Shown here in pieces: positions 40,192 to 48,998 of a stretch of DNA of 64,000 bases; the stretch's first letter is position 1, and each line of letters opens with the position of its first letter. Made by a program: the position numbers and the translations under genes. The DNA lies in the NCBI GenBank assembly GCA_039029275.1, contig JBCCGL010000015.1, positions 1 through 64,000 of the forward strand. Reading direction: 5' to 3'. This stretch comes from JBCCGL01 sp039029275 (GTDB taxonomy: Bacteria > Pseudomonadota > Gammaproteobacteria > JBCCGL01). The notes beneath the pieces were generated by a model that was not told the DNA's origin, searched no databases, and saw nothing but the letters and a program-made list of their open reading frames with translations.

Positions 40192-41435
40192 AAGAACCCG
40201 AAAAAATTAAACTGCTTTTCGTTTGTTACGGCGCAGGACATGTGAATATGCTGGTTCCGATTATCGAAAAGGTGCTGGCAGATTCGCGCTTCAGTGCTAT
40301 GGTGCTCGGGCTGACAACAGCATCTTCAGTGCTCAAGCGCCGCGGCATACCGCACATCGGTTTCAAAGACCTCCTAACGCAGGCAGATGCAGCGGCTATC
40401 GAGCGCGGGGAATCACTGGCTGAAAACCTTCCCGAGAATGCTTCGGTTTCGCGTGATGAAACTGTCGCCTATCTGGGCTTGTCGTATTTCGATCTGGAAA
40501 CTCGTTTGGGGGCCGACGAAGCAACCCGCGTCTTTGCGCAAAAAGGTCGTCAGGCTTTTTTGCCGATTTCGATACTTGAACGTGTGTTTGAGCGTGTCAA
40601 ACCAGCTCTGCTGATTTCAACCAATTCACCTCGCGCTGAGCGCGCAGCATTTTACGTCGCGCGGGAGCACGGGATTCCGAGTATTTGCATTGTTGGTTTA
40701 TTCGCGCGACACGAAATAGAGTGGATTCGTGAGCCGCAATTTGCGTCGAAAATCTGTGTTATCTCACAGGGCGTAAAAAATTTCTTTGAACGATCAGGCA
40801 AGAATGCAGATGAGGTTTTGGTTACAGGAAACCCGGCCTTGGATCGTCTGTCCGATCCAGAACTGGACAAACGTGCAACAGAATTCAAACGTGATCGCGG
40901 ATGGGGAGACAAGCCGGTCGTGCTATGGGCGTCGCAGCCAGAGCCTGATCGACACCCGTTTACTGGCGATCCTGGTGATCCCCGATTGCCACGCAGGGTC
41001 GAACAGGTGCTATCCGAAGTTGCAGAGCGCAGAAAGGATTGGATACTTGCCATCCGTTATCACCCAGGTGAATCAGAATCGCGAAAAACGGCACCCGACA
41101 ATGCCTATATCAGCGGGTTCGAAGATGATCTTGCGACACTGCTAAAGTCGGTATCTGTGGTAATTACCATGACCTCTACTGTGGGCATCGAAGGTGTGAT
41201 GCTTGGCAAGCCGTTGATAACGGTTGACACCTCGGTGTTTCGCGAAGACGCACCATACAGCGCAATGGGATTATCGAGCGGGGTATCAGATCTTGCTCAT
41301 TTGGAGGCCGCAATTGATCGTGCCTTATCGTCAACTGTTGCAAGCCTGGAGCACGGCCTTTCGGCGCCCGGTATGGCATCTCAAAACGTATTCGCTACAA
41401 TATGCCATCTCTGCAATGTCTCTGTGGATGTTTAG
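40188..41435 (+). CDS. Putative GT-B-fold glycosyltransferase
   Basis: A 415-residue protein. The N-terminus reads LLFVCYGAGHVNMLVPIIEKVL. LAIRYHPGESESRKT and VVITMTSTVGIEGVMLGKPLITVD form a GT-B donor-site pattern similar to UDP-GlcNAc 2-epimerase-fold transferases. It is translationally coupled to the preceding related-looking gene. It is a candidate glycosyltransferase of the nonulosonate glycan; the sugar is unknown. Confidence 0.62.
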   Translation: MKEPEKIKLLFVCYGAGHVNMLVPIIEKVLADSRFSAMVLGLTTASSVLKRRGIPHIGFKDLLTQADAAAIERGESLAENLPENASVSRDETVAYLGLSYFDLETRLGADEATRVFAQKGRQAFLPISILERVFERVKPALLISTNSPRAERAAFYVAREHGIPSICIVGLFARHEIEWIREPQFASKICVISQGVKNFFERSGKNADEVLVTGNPALDRLSDPELDKRATEFKRDRGWGDKPVVLWASQPEPDRHPFTGDPGDPRLPRRVEQVLSEVAERRKDWILAIRYHPGESESRKTAPDNAYISGFEDDLATLLKSVSVVITMTSTVGIEGVMLGKPLITVDTSVFREDAPYSAMGLSSGVSDLAHLEAAIDRALSSTVASLEHGLSAPGMASQNVFATICHLCNVSVDV

Positions 41436-41472
41436 CGTTATTCTGGAGGGGTAAACTGCTTGGGACATCGGT

Positions 41473-42501
41473 TTGGATTCGCGTGTACTGCGGCACAGCG
41501 CCCTTTCCTTCAATATAAATCCGCGGTTCGCAAAATTCTTGTTATCAGATTTGAAATCTAAGTCACCCAATTCACTAATCTCCGACCGTTTCACGGTACT
41601 ACTTTGGGTAAATGTCATCGCATTTCTGATTGTGTCTGGGCTGTTTATACCCAAAGGAATGTTCAGTGGCGGCGAATCAGACGGGTTTTATGCGCAGATG
41701 TTTCATGTTATCGGAGAAGACTCACGTAGCAGTCCTCTGTATTGGGTGCACATGGCACGTTTCTGGGCTGTCTCGCCGTTTTTTGCAGCGCATGTGCACA
41801 ATATACTGCCTTTACTCGAGGCTGTCTTAATGGTGTTTTTTTTACTGCCTGTATTAACTGTTAAGTTCGGTGAGAAACGGCCTTATTTTCAGGTCCTGTT
41901 TGTGTATCTGCCACTGCTGTTCTCGTTTCGGTCGGTCCTCGTGATGTGTGCAATCGCATATTTGTTTATTTGCCTCTACGGTTCTGAGCGAAGTTATATC
42001 CGACTTGGATTTTCGGCCTTGCTAGCTAATTTGAGTTCGGGTGTCGTTTTACCGTGGCTGATTATTGCGATGTTGTGCCGAAAGCGGCTTGCGAGGTTTT
42101 ATCGATTTTTCAATTTGATAGTATTAGTTGCGATAGTATTACTGGCATTTTCTGTTGTGCAAAAGTTCGACTTTTTTTTTGGGAGCGCCAGTCAAGGTGG
42201 GTCGCTTATCGAACGCAATACGTTTAGCGTTTCGCTCGCGAATCAACAATACCTGAGACTGGGGTTGTATACCTCGCTCTTACTTGCGTGGTTTCTTATC
42301 GTGCTCAATTGTTTTTTCAGTCGACAATTTCGGTCTACCTTTTCTGTGTTTTTCTTGCCAATCGTCGTAACTCCCTTATTAGAGGGCCTGGGGTTTGTTT
42401 CTTTTCTGATCCCAATTTGCTGGTATTTCATGGGTGTAACAAACCAGATTATCCGGAGTGATCAACAACGATGGCAAATTTCAAGGATTCAGCCTGAATG
42501 A
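41473..42501 (+). CDS. Multi-pass membrane protein, candidate polysaccharide polymerase
   Basis: A 342-residue hydrophobic protein with roughly eight to ten membrane helices and a charged N-terminus. No family was recognised. Position among glycosyltransferases in a locus with flippase and Wzz, and the lack of any other such protein, make a Wzy/EpsG-like polymerase the best guess. The TTG start at 41473 has no clear ribosome binding site. Confidence 0.5.
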   Translation: MDSRVLRHSALSFNINPRFAKFLLSDLKSKSPNSLISDRFTVLLWVNVIAFLIVSGLFIPKGMFSGGESDGFYAQMFHVIGEDSRSSPLYWVHMARFWAVSPFFAAHVHNILPLLEAVLMVFFLLPVLTVKFGEKRPYFQVLFVYLPLLFSFRSVLVMCAIAYLFICLYGSERSYIRLGFSALLANLSSGVVLPWLIIAMLCRKRLARFYRFFNLIVLVAIVLLAFSVVQKFDFFFGSASQGGSLIERNTFSVSLANQQYLRLGLYTSLLLAWFLIVLNCFFSRQFRSTFSVFFLPIVVTPLLEGLGFVSFLIPICWYFMGVTNQIIRSDQQRWQISRIQPE

Positions 42502-42516
42502 TAGTCAATAATTGTT

Positions 42517-43536
42517 TTGCAGCTGACCAATGGGAACGCAATTTTGAACGGTAGCTACAAGGCACTAATTGTGGGATTTGGTAGCATCGGAAGACGCCAT
42601 TTTCGAAACCTCAGAACTCTGTATCCAGAAATTGAGATCGCGGTTTTGCGCTCGGGTCTTGGAGAAACGGATGAAGAAAATTACATTCCGCTGGAATCGC
42701 TCCAGTCGGCGATTGATTTTCAACCTGATTTCGCCTTGATTTGTTCACCGGCCCCCTTTCATATCGACGTGGCGTTACAGCTTGTGGAGGCAGGTGTTCA
42801 TCTGTTTATTGAAAAACCACTAAGCGATAACGTTGAGAACTTGGATGAGCTTAAGCGGATTTCCTCAAGAAATAGTGTCACCGTTGCGCTTGGTTACAAC
42901 CTTCGATTCACTCACGCTTTGCAGGTACTTCATCGCACGGTGACAGAACGCCGCTACGGTTCTGTTTATTCCGTAAGTGCGGAGGTCGGTCAGTATCTTC
43001 CGGATTGGCGACCGCAACAGGATTACCGCAAAACGGTTTCAGCACGAAAAGAGTTGGGAGGAGGGGCTTTGCTTGAACTGTCTCATGAGCTGGACTATTT
43101 GTGTTGGATGTTAGGAGAGCCTGTTCGTGTGATCGGTCATGTCGACAAAGTCAGCCCGCTCGAAATCGACGTCGAAGACACCGCCGACTGCATCATCGAA
43201 TTTGGGCAGGGTGCGAAACGGATTGTTGCGCTGGTCCACCTTGATTTTTTACAGCGCGCGCGCCGACGAGAATGTCGCGTAATTTGCGAGGAAGCTACTG
43301 TCGTGTGGGACGGCATCGCCAATACCGTGCTCGCTTTTACACACGATAACGTCGAAGCGTTATACGATGAACCTGTTGATGCCAACGACAGTTATATCGC
43401 TGAGCTCACGTCATTTTTAGCGTGCATACAAAACAAAACAGAACCGGCTGTCTCTGTAACTGAGGGGATGGAGGTGGTTAGGCTCATTGAGGCCATCAAG
43501 ACATCCGCAGTACAAGGGCGTCGAGTAGCACTATGA
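42517..43536 (+). CDS. Gfo/Idh/MocA-family oxidoreductase
   Basis: A 339-residue NAD(P)-dependent sugar oxidoreductase. Rossmann motif ALIVGFGSIGRRHFRNL lies near residue 17, EKPLSDN has the conserved EKP, and GGGALLELSHELDYLCWMLG matches the substrate domain. The order oxidoreductase-cytidylyltransferase-SDR resembles ptmF-ptmB-ptmA of the Campylobacter legionaminic locus. TTG 42517 or TTG 42544 could be the start. It overlaps the next gene by 4 nt. Confidence 0.85.
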   Translation: MQLTNGNAILNGSYKALIVGFGSIGRRHFRNLRTLYPEIEIAVLRSGLGETDEENYIPLESLQSAIDFQPDFALICSPAPFHIDVALQLVEAGVHLFIEKPLSDNVENLDELKRISSRNSVTVALGYNLRFTHALQVLHRTVTERRYGSVYSVSAEVGQYLPDWRPQQDYRKTVSARKELGGGALLELSHELDYLCWMLGEPVRVIGHVDKVSPLEIDVEDTADCIIEFGQGAKRIVALVHLDFLQRARRRECRVICEEATVVWDGIANTVLAFTHDNVEALYDEPVDANDSYIAELTSFLACIQNKTEPAVSVTEGMEVVRLIEAIKTSAVQGRRVAL

Positions 43537-44258
43537 GTCAATCCACTCAAGATGCCCGCTGCGCATTCATCTTCGCCAGGGGTGGATCAAAGGGCGTTCC
43601 GCATAAAAATATTCGCATGCTCGCAGGTAAACCGCTTATTGCTTATTCCATTGACGTTGCTCGTCAAAGTGCATCAATTGAGCGCGTCGTTGTCTCGACT
43701 GATGATCAGGAGATTGCGCGCGTCGCGCGAGAGCACGGTGCCGATGTTCCGTTCATAAGGCCATCAAATCTGGCACAGGATAACAGTAGCGAACTCGATG
43801 CCTGGAAACATGCGGTAGTAAGCACTGAGCAATTGATGGGTGAAAGGATTGAAACATTCATTAGTCTTCCGGCAACTTCGCCCTTGCGCTCGGTCGAGGA
43901 TGTTGAGCGCTGTATCGCAGAATACGATCGAGGAATTTTCGATATCGTCGTGACAATCAAGGAAGCTGCGCGAAGCCCATGGTTTAACATGCTTAAAAAA
44001 ATTGACGACGATCGTTATGGACTCGTGAATGCCTCACCCGAAAACGAATTACTGGTCAGACGGCAAGATGCACCGGTGGTTTATGACATGACCACCGTCG
44101 CGTATGTCGCAAAGCGCGACTATGTGATGAAAACTGACTCAGTTCTTGGCGGTTGTGTCGGCGCCGTATTGATTCCCGAACACCGTGCCCTTGATATTGA
44201 TACAATGCACGATTTTGAAGTTGCCGAGCTGATGTTGTCTCGGAGTAGTAATCAATGA
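43533..44258 (+). CDS. neuA: CMP-legionaminate/acylneuraminate cytidylyltransferase (copy 2)
   Basis: A 241-residue NeuA/LegF (PtmB)-like enzyme that couples a nonulosonic acid to CMP. FARGGSKGVPHKNIRMLAGKPLIAYSIDVA is the CTP-binding N-terminus, and SLPATSPLRSVEDVERCI and LDIDTMHDFEVAE are typical. It is coupled by ATGA overlaps on both sides. It is the better match for the classical nonulosonate pathway formed with 48999 and 50035. Confidence 0.9.
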   Translation: MSQSTQDARCAFIFARGGSKGVPHKNIRMLAGKPLIAYSIDVARQSASIERVVVSTDDQEIARVAREHGADVPFIRPSNLAQDNSSELDAWKHAVVSTEQLMGERIETFISLPATSPLRSVEDVERCIAEYDRGIFDIVVTIKEAARSPWFNMLKKIDDDRYGLVNASPENELLVRRQDAPVVYDMTTVAYVAKRDYVMKTDSVLGGCVGAVLIPEHRALDIDTMHDFEVAELMLSRSSNQ

Positions 44259-45061
44259 GGTCAATTCAAGAGCTTTCGGACATGCAAGGTCGTGTGGTTT
44301 CCATCTCTGGTGGCGCAGGGCACCTGGGGACCGCGATGGCCGAGGCGCTGCTCGAGGCAGGTGCATCAGTGGTCCTGCTTGATGTAAGTGATGAACTATT
44401 AGATCGCGCAACACATTTGTTAAGTAAGCGATGTGACAGTCATGGCCGCATTATGACGACAGTCACCGATCTGGCCGATCGCGCATCCATTGATGCGGCG
44501 ATTGAACGGATTGCCGAGGAGCATGCGAAAATGGATGTGTTAATTAACTGCGCGGCGATGGTGGGCAGCGCATCGTTGAAGGGATGGGTAAGTTCGTTCG
44601 AGGAGCAAGACTACGACGTCTGGACGCATGCGGTTAACGTTAACCTCACCGGTGCGTTTTATCTGATTCAAAAGTCGCTGCCTTTGCTCAGAAAGTCTGT
44701 TGCAGCATCGGTCATTAACGTTAGCAGTATCTACGGCTGCTACGGACAGAAAATGTCAATGTACGAAGGAATGGAATACGTGACACCGGCTGCTTACGCC
44801 GCAAGCAAAGGTGGTCTTGCCCAGATGACACGCTATCTCGCGACTGTATTGGCGCCGGATATTCGCGTGAATTGCATTAGCCCTGGTGGGATCGAGCGAG
44901 GGCAAAATAGTCAATTTGTAGAACGCTACGAAAAAGCGACTCCCTTGAATCGAATGGGACGGGAGGAAGATTTTAAAGGCATCACTCATTTCCTTGCGAC
45001 TGATTTATCGGCGTACGTTACGGGTCAAAACATAGTTGTGGATGGTGGTTGGGGTGTTTAG
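44255..45061 (+). CDS. Short-chain dehydrogenase/reductase (PtmA-like)
   Basis: A 268-residue classical SDR. The cofactor loop is SGGAGHLGTAMAEAL near residue 17, NCAAM is in the NNAG position, NVSSIYG holds the catalytic Ser, and YAASKGG holds the Tyr and Lys. Its ending VTGQNIVVDGGWGV is typical. In legionaminic loci PtmA-type SDRs accompany the cytidylyltransferase just upstream, as here. The exact reaction is unknown. Confidence 0.88.
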   Translation: MRSIQELSDMQGRVVSISGGAGHLGTAMAEALLEAGASVVLLDVSDELLDRATHLLSKRCDSHGRIMTTVTDLADRASIDAAIERIAEEHAKMDVLINCAAMVGSASLKGWVSSFEEQDYDVWTHAVNVNLTGAFYLIQKSLPLLRKSVAASVINVSSIYGCYGQKMSMYEGMEYVTPAAYAASKGGLAQMTRYLATVLAPDIRVNCISPGGIERGQNSQFVERYEKATPLNRMGREEDFKGITHFLATDLSAYVTGQNIVVDGGWGV

Positions 45062-45069
45062 GAGGGAGT

Positions 45070-45720
45070 ATGTTGGATACAAGTAAGCTCCGGGTGCTCA
45101 TCGTCGACTACGGTGTAGGGAACGTTCAGTCAATTCGAAACGCACTACTTCATGTCGCAGATGTTCACGTAGACATTTCTAGCGACCACGATCTTATTAG
45201 ACAGTCAGACTGCCTGATTTTGCCTGGAGTTGGTGCTTATCGTGACGCGATGAGCAATCTTCGCGAACACGATCTAATCGAAGTGCTGGGTGAGCAAGTA
45301 TGCCAGCAACAAAAACCGGTTCTAGGAGTCTGCCTTGGAATGCAATTATTGTTTGAACACTCTGAGGAAGGGGGAGGCTATGATGGGCTTGGGTGGATCA
45401 AAGGAAGCGTCAAATACATGGAGGTCGATAAACGCTATCGCGTTCCTCACGTTGGTTGGAATGACCTGATATTAAAACGGGAGTCAACATTTTTTGAAGG
45501 CCTGAACGACGATCGTAATTTCTATTTCGTGCACGGTTATCATGTTGTTTGCGCTGACGAATTTATACTAGCAACCTTCGAATACGGTCGGGAATTTGCG
45601 GCAGCGGTTCAGTGCCAAAATATTGTGGGTATGCAGTTTCATCCAGAGCGCAGTCACTCTAACGGATTGCACGCCATGAATCGTTTTGTGACATGGGCAA
45701 GGTCGTCGCTCTATGCTTAA
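45070..45720 (+). CDS. hisH: HisH-like glutamine amidotransferase
   Basis: A class I glutaminase that releases ammonia for its HisF-like partner. The triad is visible: Cys in GVCLGMQLLF, His and Glu in GMQFHPERSH. The ATG 45070 (MLDTSKLRVLIVDYGVGN) is chosen because GGAGGGAG precedes it. It overlaps the hisF-like gene by 8 nt. With the WbpG-like proteins downstream it fits the ammonia supply of a sugar amidotransferase rather than histidine synthesis. Confidence 0.93.
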   Translation: MLDTSKLRVLIVDYGVGNVQSIRNALLHVADVHVDISSDHDLIRQSDCLILPGVGAYRDAMSNLREHDLIEVLGEQVCQQQKPVLGVCLGMQLLFEHSEEGGGYDGLGWIKGSVKYMEVDKRYRVPHVGWNDLILKRESTFFEGLNDDRNFYFVHGYHVVCADEFILATFEYGREFAAAVQCQNIVGMQFHPERSHSNGLHAMNRFVTWARSSLYA

Positions 45721-46522
45721 GTCCCGTCTGATTCCTTGTATTGTCACCAAAGGTGAGCTGGTTGTTCAGAGTTTTAATTTTCGTGATTACCTGCCAATTG
45801 GTAACGTGAAAACAGCGATCGAGTTTTTCGTTAACTGGGACGTTGATGAGATTGTTGTATTGGATATCGATGCAAGTCGCGAAAATCGGAGCCCCAATGT
45901 CGAGTTGGTCGAATGGGCTTCGTCAGAGTGTTTCGTTCCACTTACTGTTGGCGGCGGGATCAAATCGATCAAGAATGTGCGCGACGTACTCAAAGCGGGT
46001 GCTGACAAAGTTTGTATTAATTCAGTGGCGATCTCGAATCCTGATTTTGTGACAGAGGCTGCAGAGGTTTTTGGTACCCAATGTATCACCGTGTCAGTTG
46101 ACGTAAAAAAAACCGAAAGCGGGTATCGTGTCTACGATCACATCGGAAAGTCGGTCTGCGCGCAAGCGCCAGCCGAATTCAGTAAACAAATGGAAGCACT
46201 CGGGGCAGGCGAAATCTTCCTTAATTCGGTTGATCGTGATGGCAGCCGAGACGGCTACGATCTGGCGTTGCTTAATCAGGTAAGTGAGGGTCTGACTATT
46301 CCGGTCATTGCCTGTGGTGGCGTTGGAAAGTTCGCCGATTTATCTGAAGGAATTACCAAAGGTGGATGCCAGGCAGTCGCCGCCGCTAATATCTTTCAGC
46401 ACTCGGAACACAGCACGATTGCCGCCAAATCACATTTGTTACGATCGGGTGTTCCAGTTCGACTCAGTTCCAACGTTCGTTACGAGGATTTTTCGTTTGA
46501 CGTAACGGGACGACCCTATTAA
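45713..46522 (+). CDS. hisF: HisF-like cyclase paralogue
   Basis: A 269-residue TIM barrel related to HisF. It keeps phosphate-loop-like TVGGGIKSIKNVRDVLKAGADKVCIN and ACGGVGKFADL, and DVKK near the second catalytic Asp. At the first strand it reads IPCIVTKGELVVQSFNF in place of the usual HisF N-terminus. Such paralogues channel ammonia from HisH to WbpG-type amidotransferases in O-antigen loci. Confidence 0.9.
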   Translation: MLKSRLIPCIVTKGELVVQSFNFRDYLPIGNVKTAIEFFVNWDVDEIVVLDIDASRENRSPNVELVEWASSECFVPLTVGGGIKSIKNVRDVLKAGADKVCINSVAISNPDFVTEAAEVFGTQCITVSVDVKKTESGYRVYDHIGKSVCAQAPAEFSKQMEALGAGEIFLNSVDRDGSRDGYDLALLNQVSEGLTIPVIACGGVGKFADLSEGITKGGCQAVAAANIFQHSEHSTIAAKSHLLRSGVPVRLSSNVRYEDFSFDVTGRPY

Positions 46523-46548
46523 GCGACTCTTAGTTTGGTTTCGAATAG

Positions 46549-47826
46549 ATGAAGTATTGCACTCGCTGCCTGTACCCGGAAAACCATCCGCTCAACATTA
46601 CGTTTGATGAGAACGGTGTGTGCAGTGGCTGTCGCGTTCACGACGAAAAGTACCACATCGACTGGAACAATAAATTCGATGAACTGATGGCAGTGACTGA
46701 TCAGTATCGTGGGCGTGGCGGATCGAGCTACGACTGCATCGTACCGGTCTCAGGTACTGGCGACGATTTTTTTGTGGTTGACGCGGTTAAAAGCCGTCTC
46801 AAGCTTAATCCGCTTCTGGTGACATATAACACGCACTTCAGTACTAAAGTAGGCGTGCGGAATCTGGCTAGATTGATCACCCGTCTTGATTGTGATCACA
46901 TGATGTCGACGGTGGGTCCCGATACAGTGAAAGAAGTCACTCGCGTCACTCTAAGAGAAATTGGCGATATGTATTGGCATGTGTTAGCGGGCAGTCAGAC
47001 TTTTCCAGTTCAGGTCGCAACCAAGCTCAATATCCCGCTGATTATATGGGGTGTGAACGGATGGCTTGATCAGGTCGGCATGTTTTCGCACCACGATCGC
47101 GTAGAGATGACAAAGCGCGTTCGAAAAGAGCACGGTTTACGGAAGTTTGATGCTGAGAGTCTGCAAGGATTGAGTGAACGTATCACAAAAAAGGATCTTC
47201 AGGCGTTCACTTATCCAACTGACACGCAACTCGAAAAATCCAGAGTACGGGGGCTATATCTGGGGAATTTTGTATTCTGGGATTCGCAACGCCAAATCGA
47301 AGACATGATCGAGAAATATGGTTATGAAACGGAGAGTCAGGAGCGAACCTACAACACGTACGAGTCCATCTACTGTTGGAACAACGCCAGCGTCCATGAT
47401 TATGTAAAGTTCCTTAAATTCGGATATGGAAAAGTGACCGACCATGCCTCGCGCGATATTCGTCTGAAGCGTATTTCTCGAAATCAGGGAATTGAGCTGG
47501 TTGAAGCTTATCAGGAGCGCGTTCCCGCTTCTTTGGATAAATTTCTCAAGTGGCTTGGGTTAAGCGAGAAAGACTTCATGGCTCAAATTGCCCCGTTTCG
47601 CGACAAACGAATCTGGCAACCAGGTGCGCGCGAAGAGTGGACTTTACTCGACAGTGTGGCCAATCATCGAAACTCTGATCGCGATACTTTTAATGAGCTT
47701 TCCGTGGAAGACCCTCTTGATTACAGACTTACCAAACAATTGGAGGCCTCTCATTCTGAGGATGAATATATTCTGCTTGGGCGCACCTACATGGATGATC
47801 ACAACTACAAGGCAATCGAGGGCTAG
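46549..47826 (+). CDS. N-acetyl-sugar amidotransferase homologue with altered PP-loop
   Basis: A 425-residue WbpG/PseA-family protein. Cysteines C4, C7, C25 and C28 (CTRC, CSGC) form the expected zinc knuckle. At residues 68-73 the ATP PP-loop, usually SGGxDS, reads SGTGDD, so ATP activation is doubtful or modified. Downstream homology is long (PLLVTYNTHF and beyond). It is followed directly by a second family member with an intact loop. It may be a non-catalytic partner or have changed activity. Confidence 0.82.
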   Translation: MKYCTRCLYPENHPLNITFDENGVCSGCRVHDEKYHIDWNNKFDELMAVTDQYRGRGGSSYDCIVPVSGTGDDFFVVDAVKSRLKLNPLLVTYNTHFSTKVGVRNLARLITRLDCDHMMSTVGPDTVKEVTRVTLREIGDMYWHVLAGSQTFPVQVATKLNIPLIIWGVNGWLDQVGMFSHHDRVEMTKRVRKEHGLRKFDAESLQGLSERITKKDLQAFTYPTDTQLEKSRVRGLYLGNFVFWDSQRQIEDMIEKYGYETESQERTYNTYESIYCWNNASVHDYVKFLKFGYGKVTDHASRDIRLKRISRNQGIELVEAYQERVPASLDKFLKWLGLSEKDFMAQIAPFRDKRIWQPGAREEWTLLDSVANHRNSDRDTFNELSVEDPLDYRLTKQLEASHSEDEYILLGRTYMDDHNYKAIEG

Positions 47827-47829
47827 GTG

Positions 47830-48936
47830 ATGAAATATTGTTCAACCTGCGTGATGCCCGATACGAAACCTGGTGTAGTACTCGATGAAAATGGCCGTTG
47901 TAACGCGTGTCGAGCAAAAGACATTAAGCAAAATATTGATTGGAGTGAGCGCGAGCGACAACTGGAAGAAATTGTGGCGGAAATTAAACGCGCCGAACAC
48001 CCGTTTTACGACTGCATCGTGCCGGTTAGCGGCGGAAAAGACAGCTGGTTTCAAGCAATGCTTTTGTCAGAAAAGTATGAGCTTAAAACCCTTTGCGTTA
48101 CTATGGGTGCGCACATGCCAACAACCGAAGGCATCGCTAATCTGAACAATATGATCAAAGATCTCAACGTTGATCATATGAAAATCACGCTCAAGCCGAG
48201 TGTTTTACGTAAAGTTCGTCAACGATGCTTTTTGCAGCAGGGTGAACCAGCCTGGGCGGAACACTGCGCAATGTTTTCGAGCGTTGTAAATACAGCGCTG
48301 ATTTACGAAGTTCCGCTGGTTGTCTGGGGTGAGGACATCGCATTCGAGTTTGGTGGAGCGCAAGGTGAAGTGAGCAAGCCAAGTGCTTTAGCGATCGACA
48401 AGAACGATCTTCTAAAGGAAAAAACTATCCATGATTGGCTGGGAGAGGATATTTCGGAACGTGATGTATTTTTCTACAAATACCCTGATTACCAAAAGCT
48501 GGAGGATGCGGGAATTAACAGCATCTATCTGGGGCATTACCTGCATTGGTACGGACGCCGCAATTACGAAGCCGTGAAATCAAGGGGGTTTATGGAAAGA
48601 CAAGCAGGCCCTCTATCGGGTAACTACCTTGACTATGACAACATTGATGAAAAATTGTGCGAGATCAATATATGGTTTAAATACATCAAATTTGGATTTT
48701 GGCGATCAACTGATCAGTGCTGTTACGATTTATGGAACGATCAGCTCACACGAGAGGAGGCGGTGGAAATTGTCAATCGTTTATCTGATGAGTTTCCAAA
48801 GGAGTATTTTGAAGATTTTCTTCGCTATCACAACATTACTGAAAAGGAATATTGGGATACAGTTGACAAATTTCGTAACCTCGATATCTGGACGAGTAAA
48901 GATGATAAATGGGAGTTGGCTTATCCTCTTAACTAG
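47830..48936 (+). CDS. N-acetyl-sugar amidotransferase (WbpG/LegA-like)
   Basis: This family turns an acetamido group into an acetamidino group using ammonia from HisH/HisF. The protein has 368 residues. The zinc knuckle is CSTC/CNAC in the first 28 residues, and the PP-loop is intact, SGGKDS at residues 67-72. ATG 47830 is preferred over GTG 47827, which abuts the previous stop; GAGG lies 9 nt before it. Acetamidino groups occur on legionaminic and pseudaminic acids and on mannuronic acid derivatives. Confidence 0.9.
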   Translation: MKYCSTCVMPDTKPGVVLDENGRCNACRAKDIKQNIDWSERERQLEEIVAEIKRAEHPFYDCIVPVSGGKDSWFQAMLLSEKYELKTLCVTMGAHMPTTEGIANLNNMIKDLNVDHMKITLKPSVLRKVRQRCFLQQGEPAWAEHCAMFSSVVNTALIYEVPLVVWGEDIAFEFGGAQGEVSKPSALAIDKNDLLKEKTIHDWLGEDISERDVFFYKYPDYQKLEDAGINSIYLGHYLHWYGRRNYEAVKSRGFMERQAGPLSGNYLDYDNIDEKLCEINIWFKYIKFGFWRSTDQCCYDLWNDQLTREEAVEIVNRLSDEFPKEYFEDFLRYHNITEKEYWDTVDKFRNLDIWTSKDDKWELAYPLN

Positions 48937-48998
48937 TGTCCTATCTACATCTTTGATGTTGAAAGTTCCGAGAGTTTTGGGTCAGTGAGATTCAACCA

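Noticed and set aside
45070..46522. Histidine biosynthesis genes hisH and hisF
   Set aside because: No other his genes are adjacent, while two WbpG-like amidotransferases follow, so these are ammonia-supplying paralogues of the sugar pathway.
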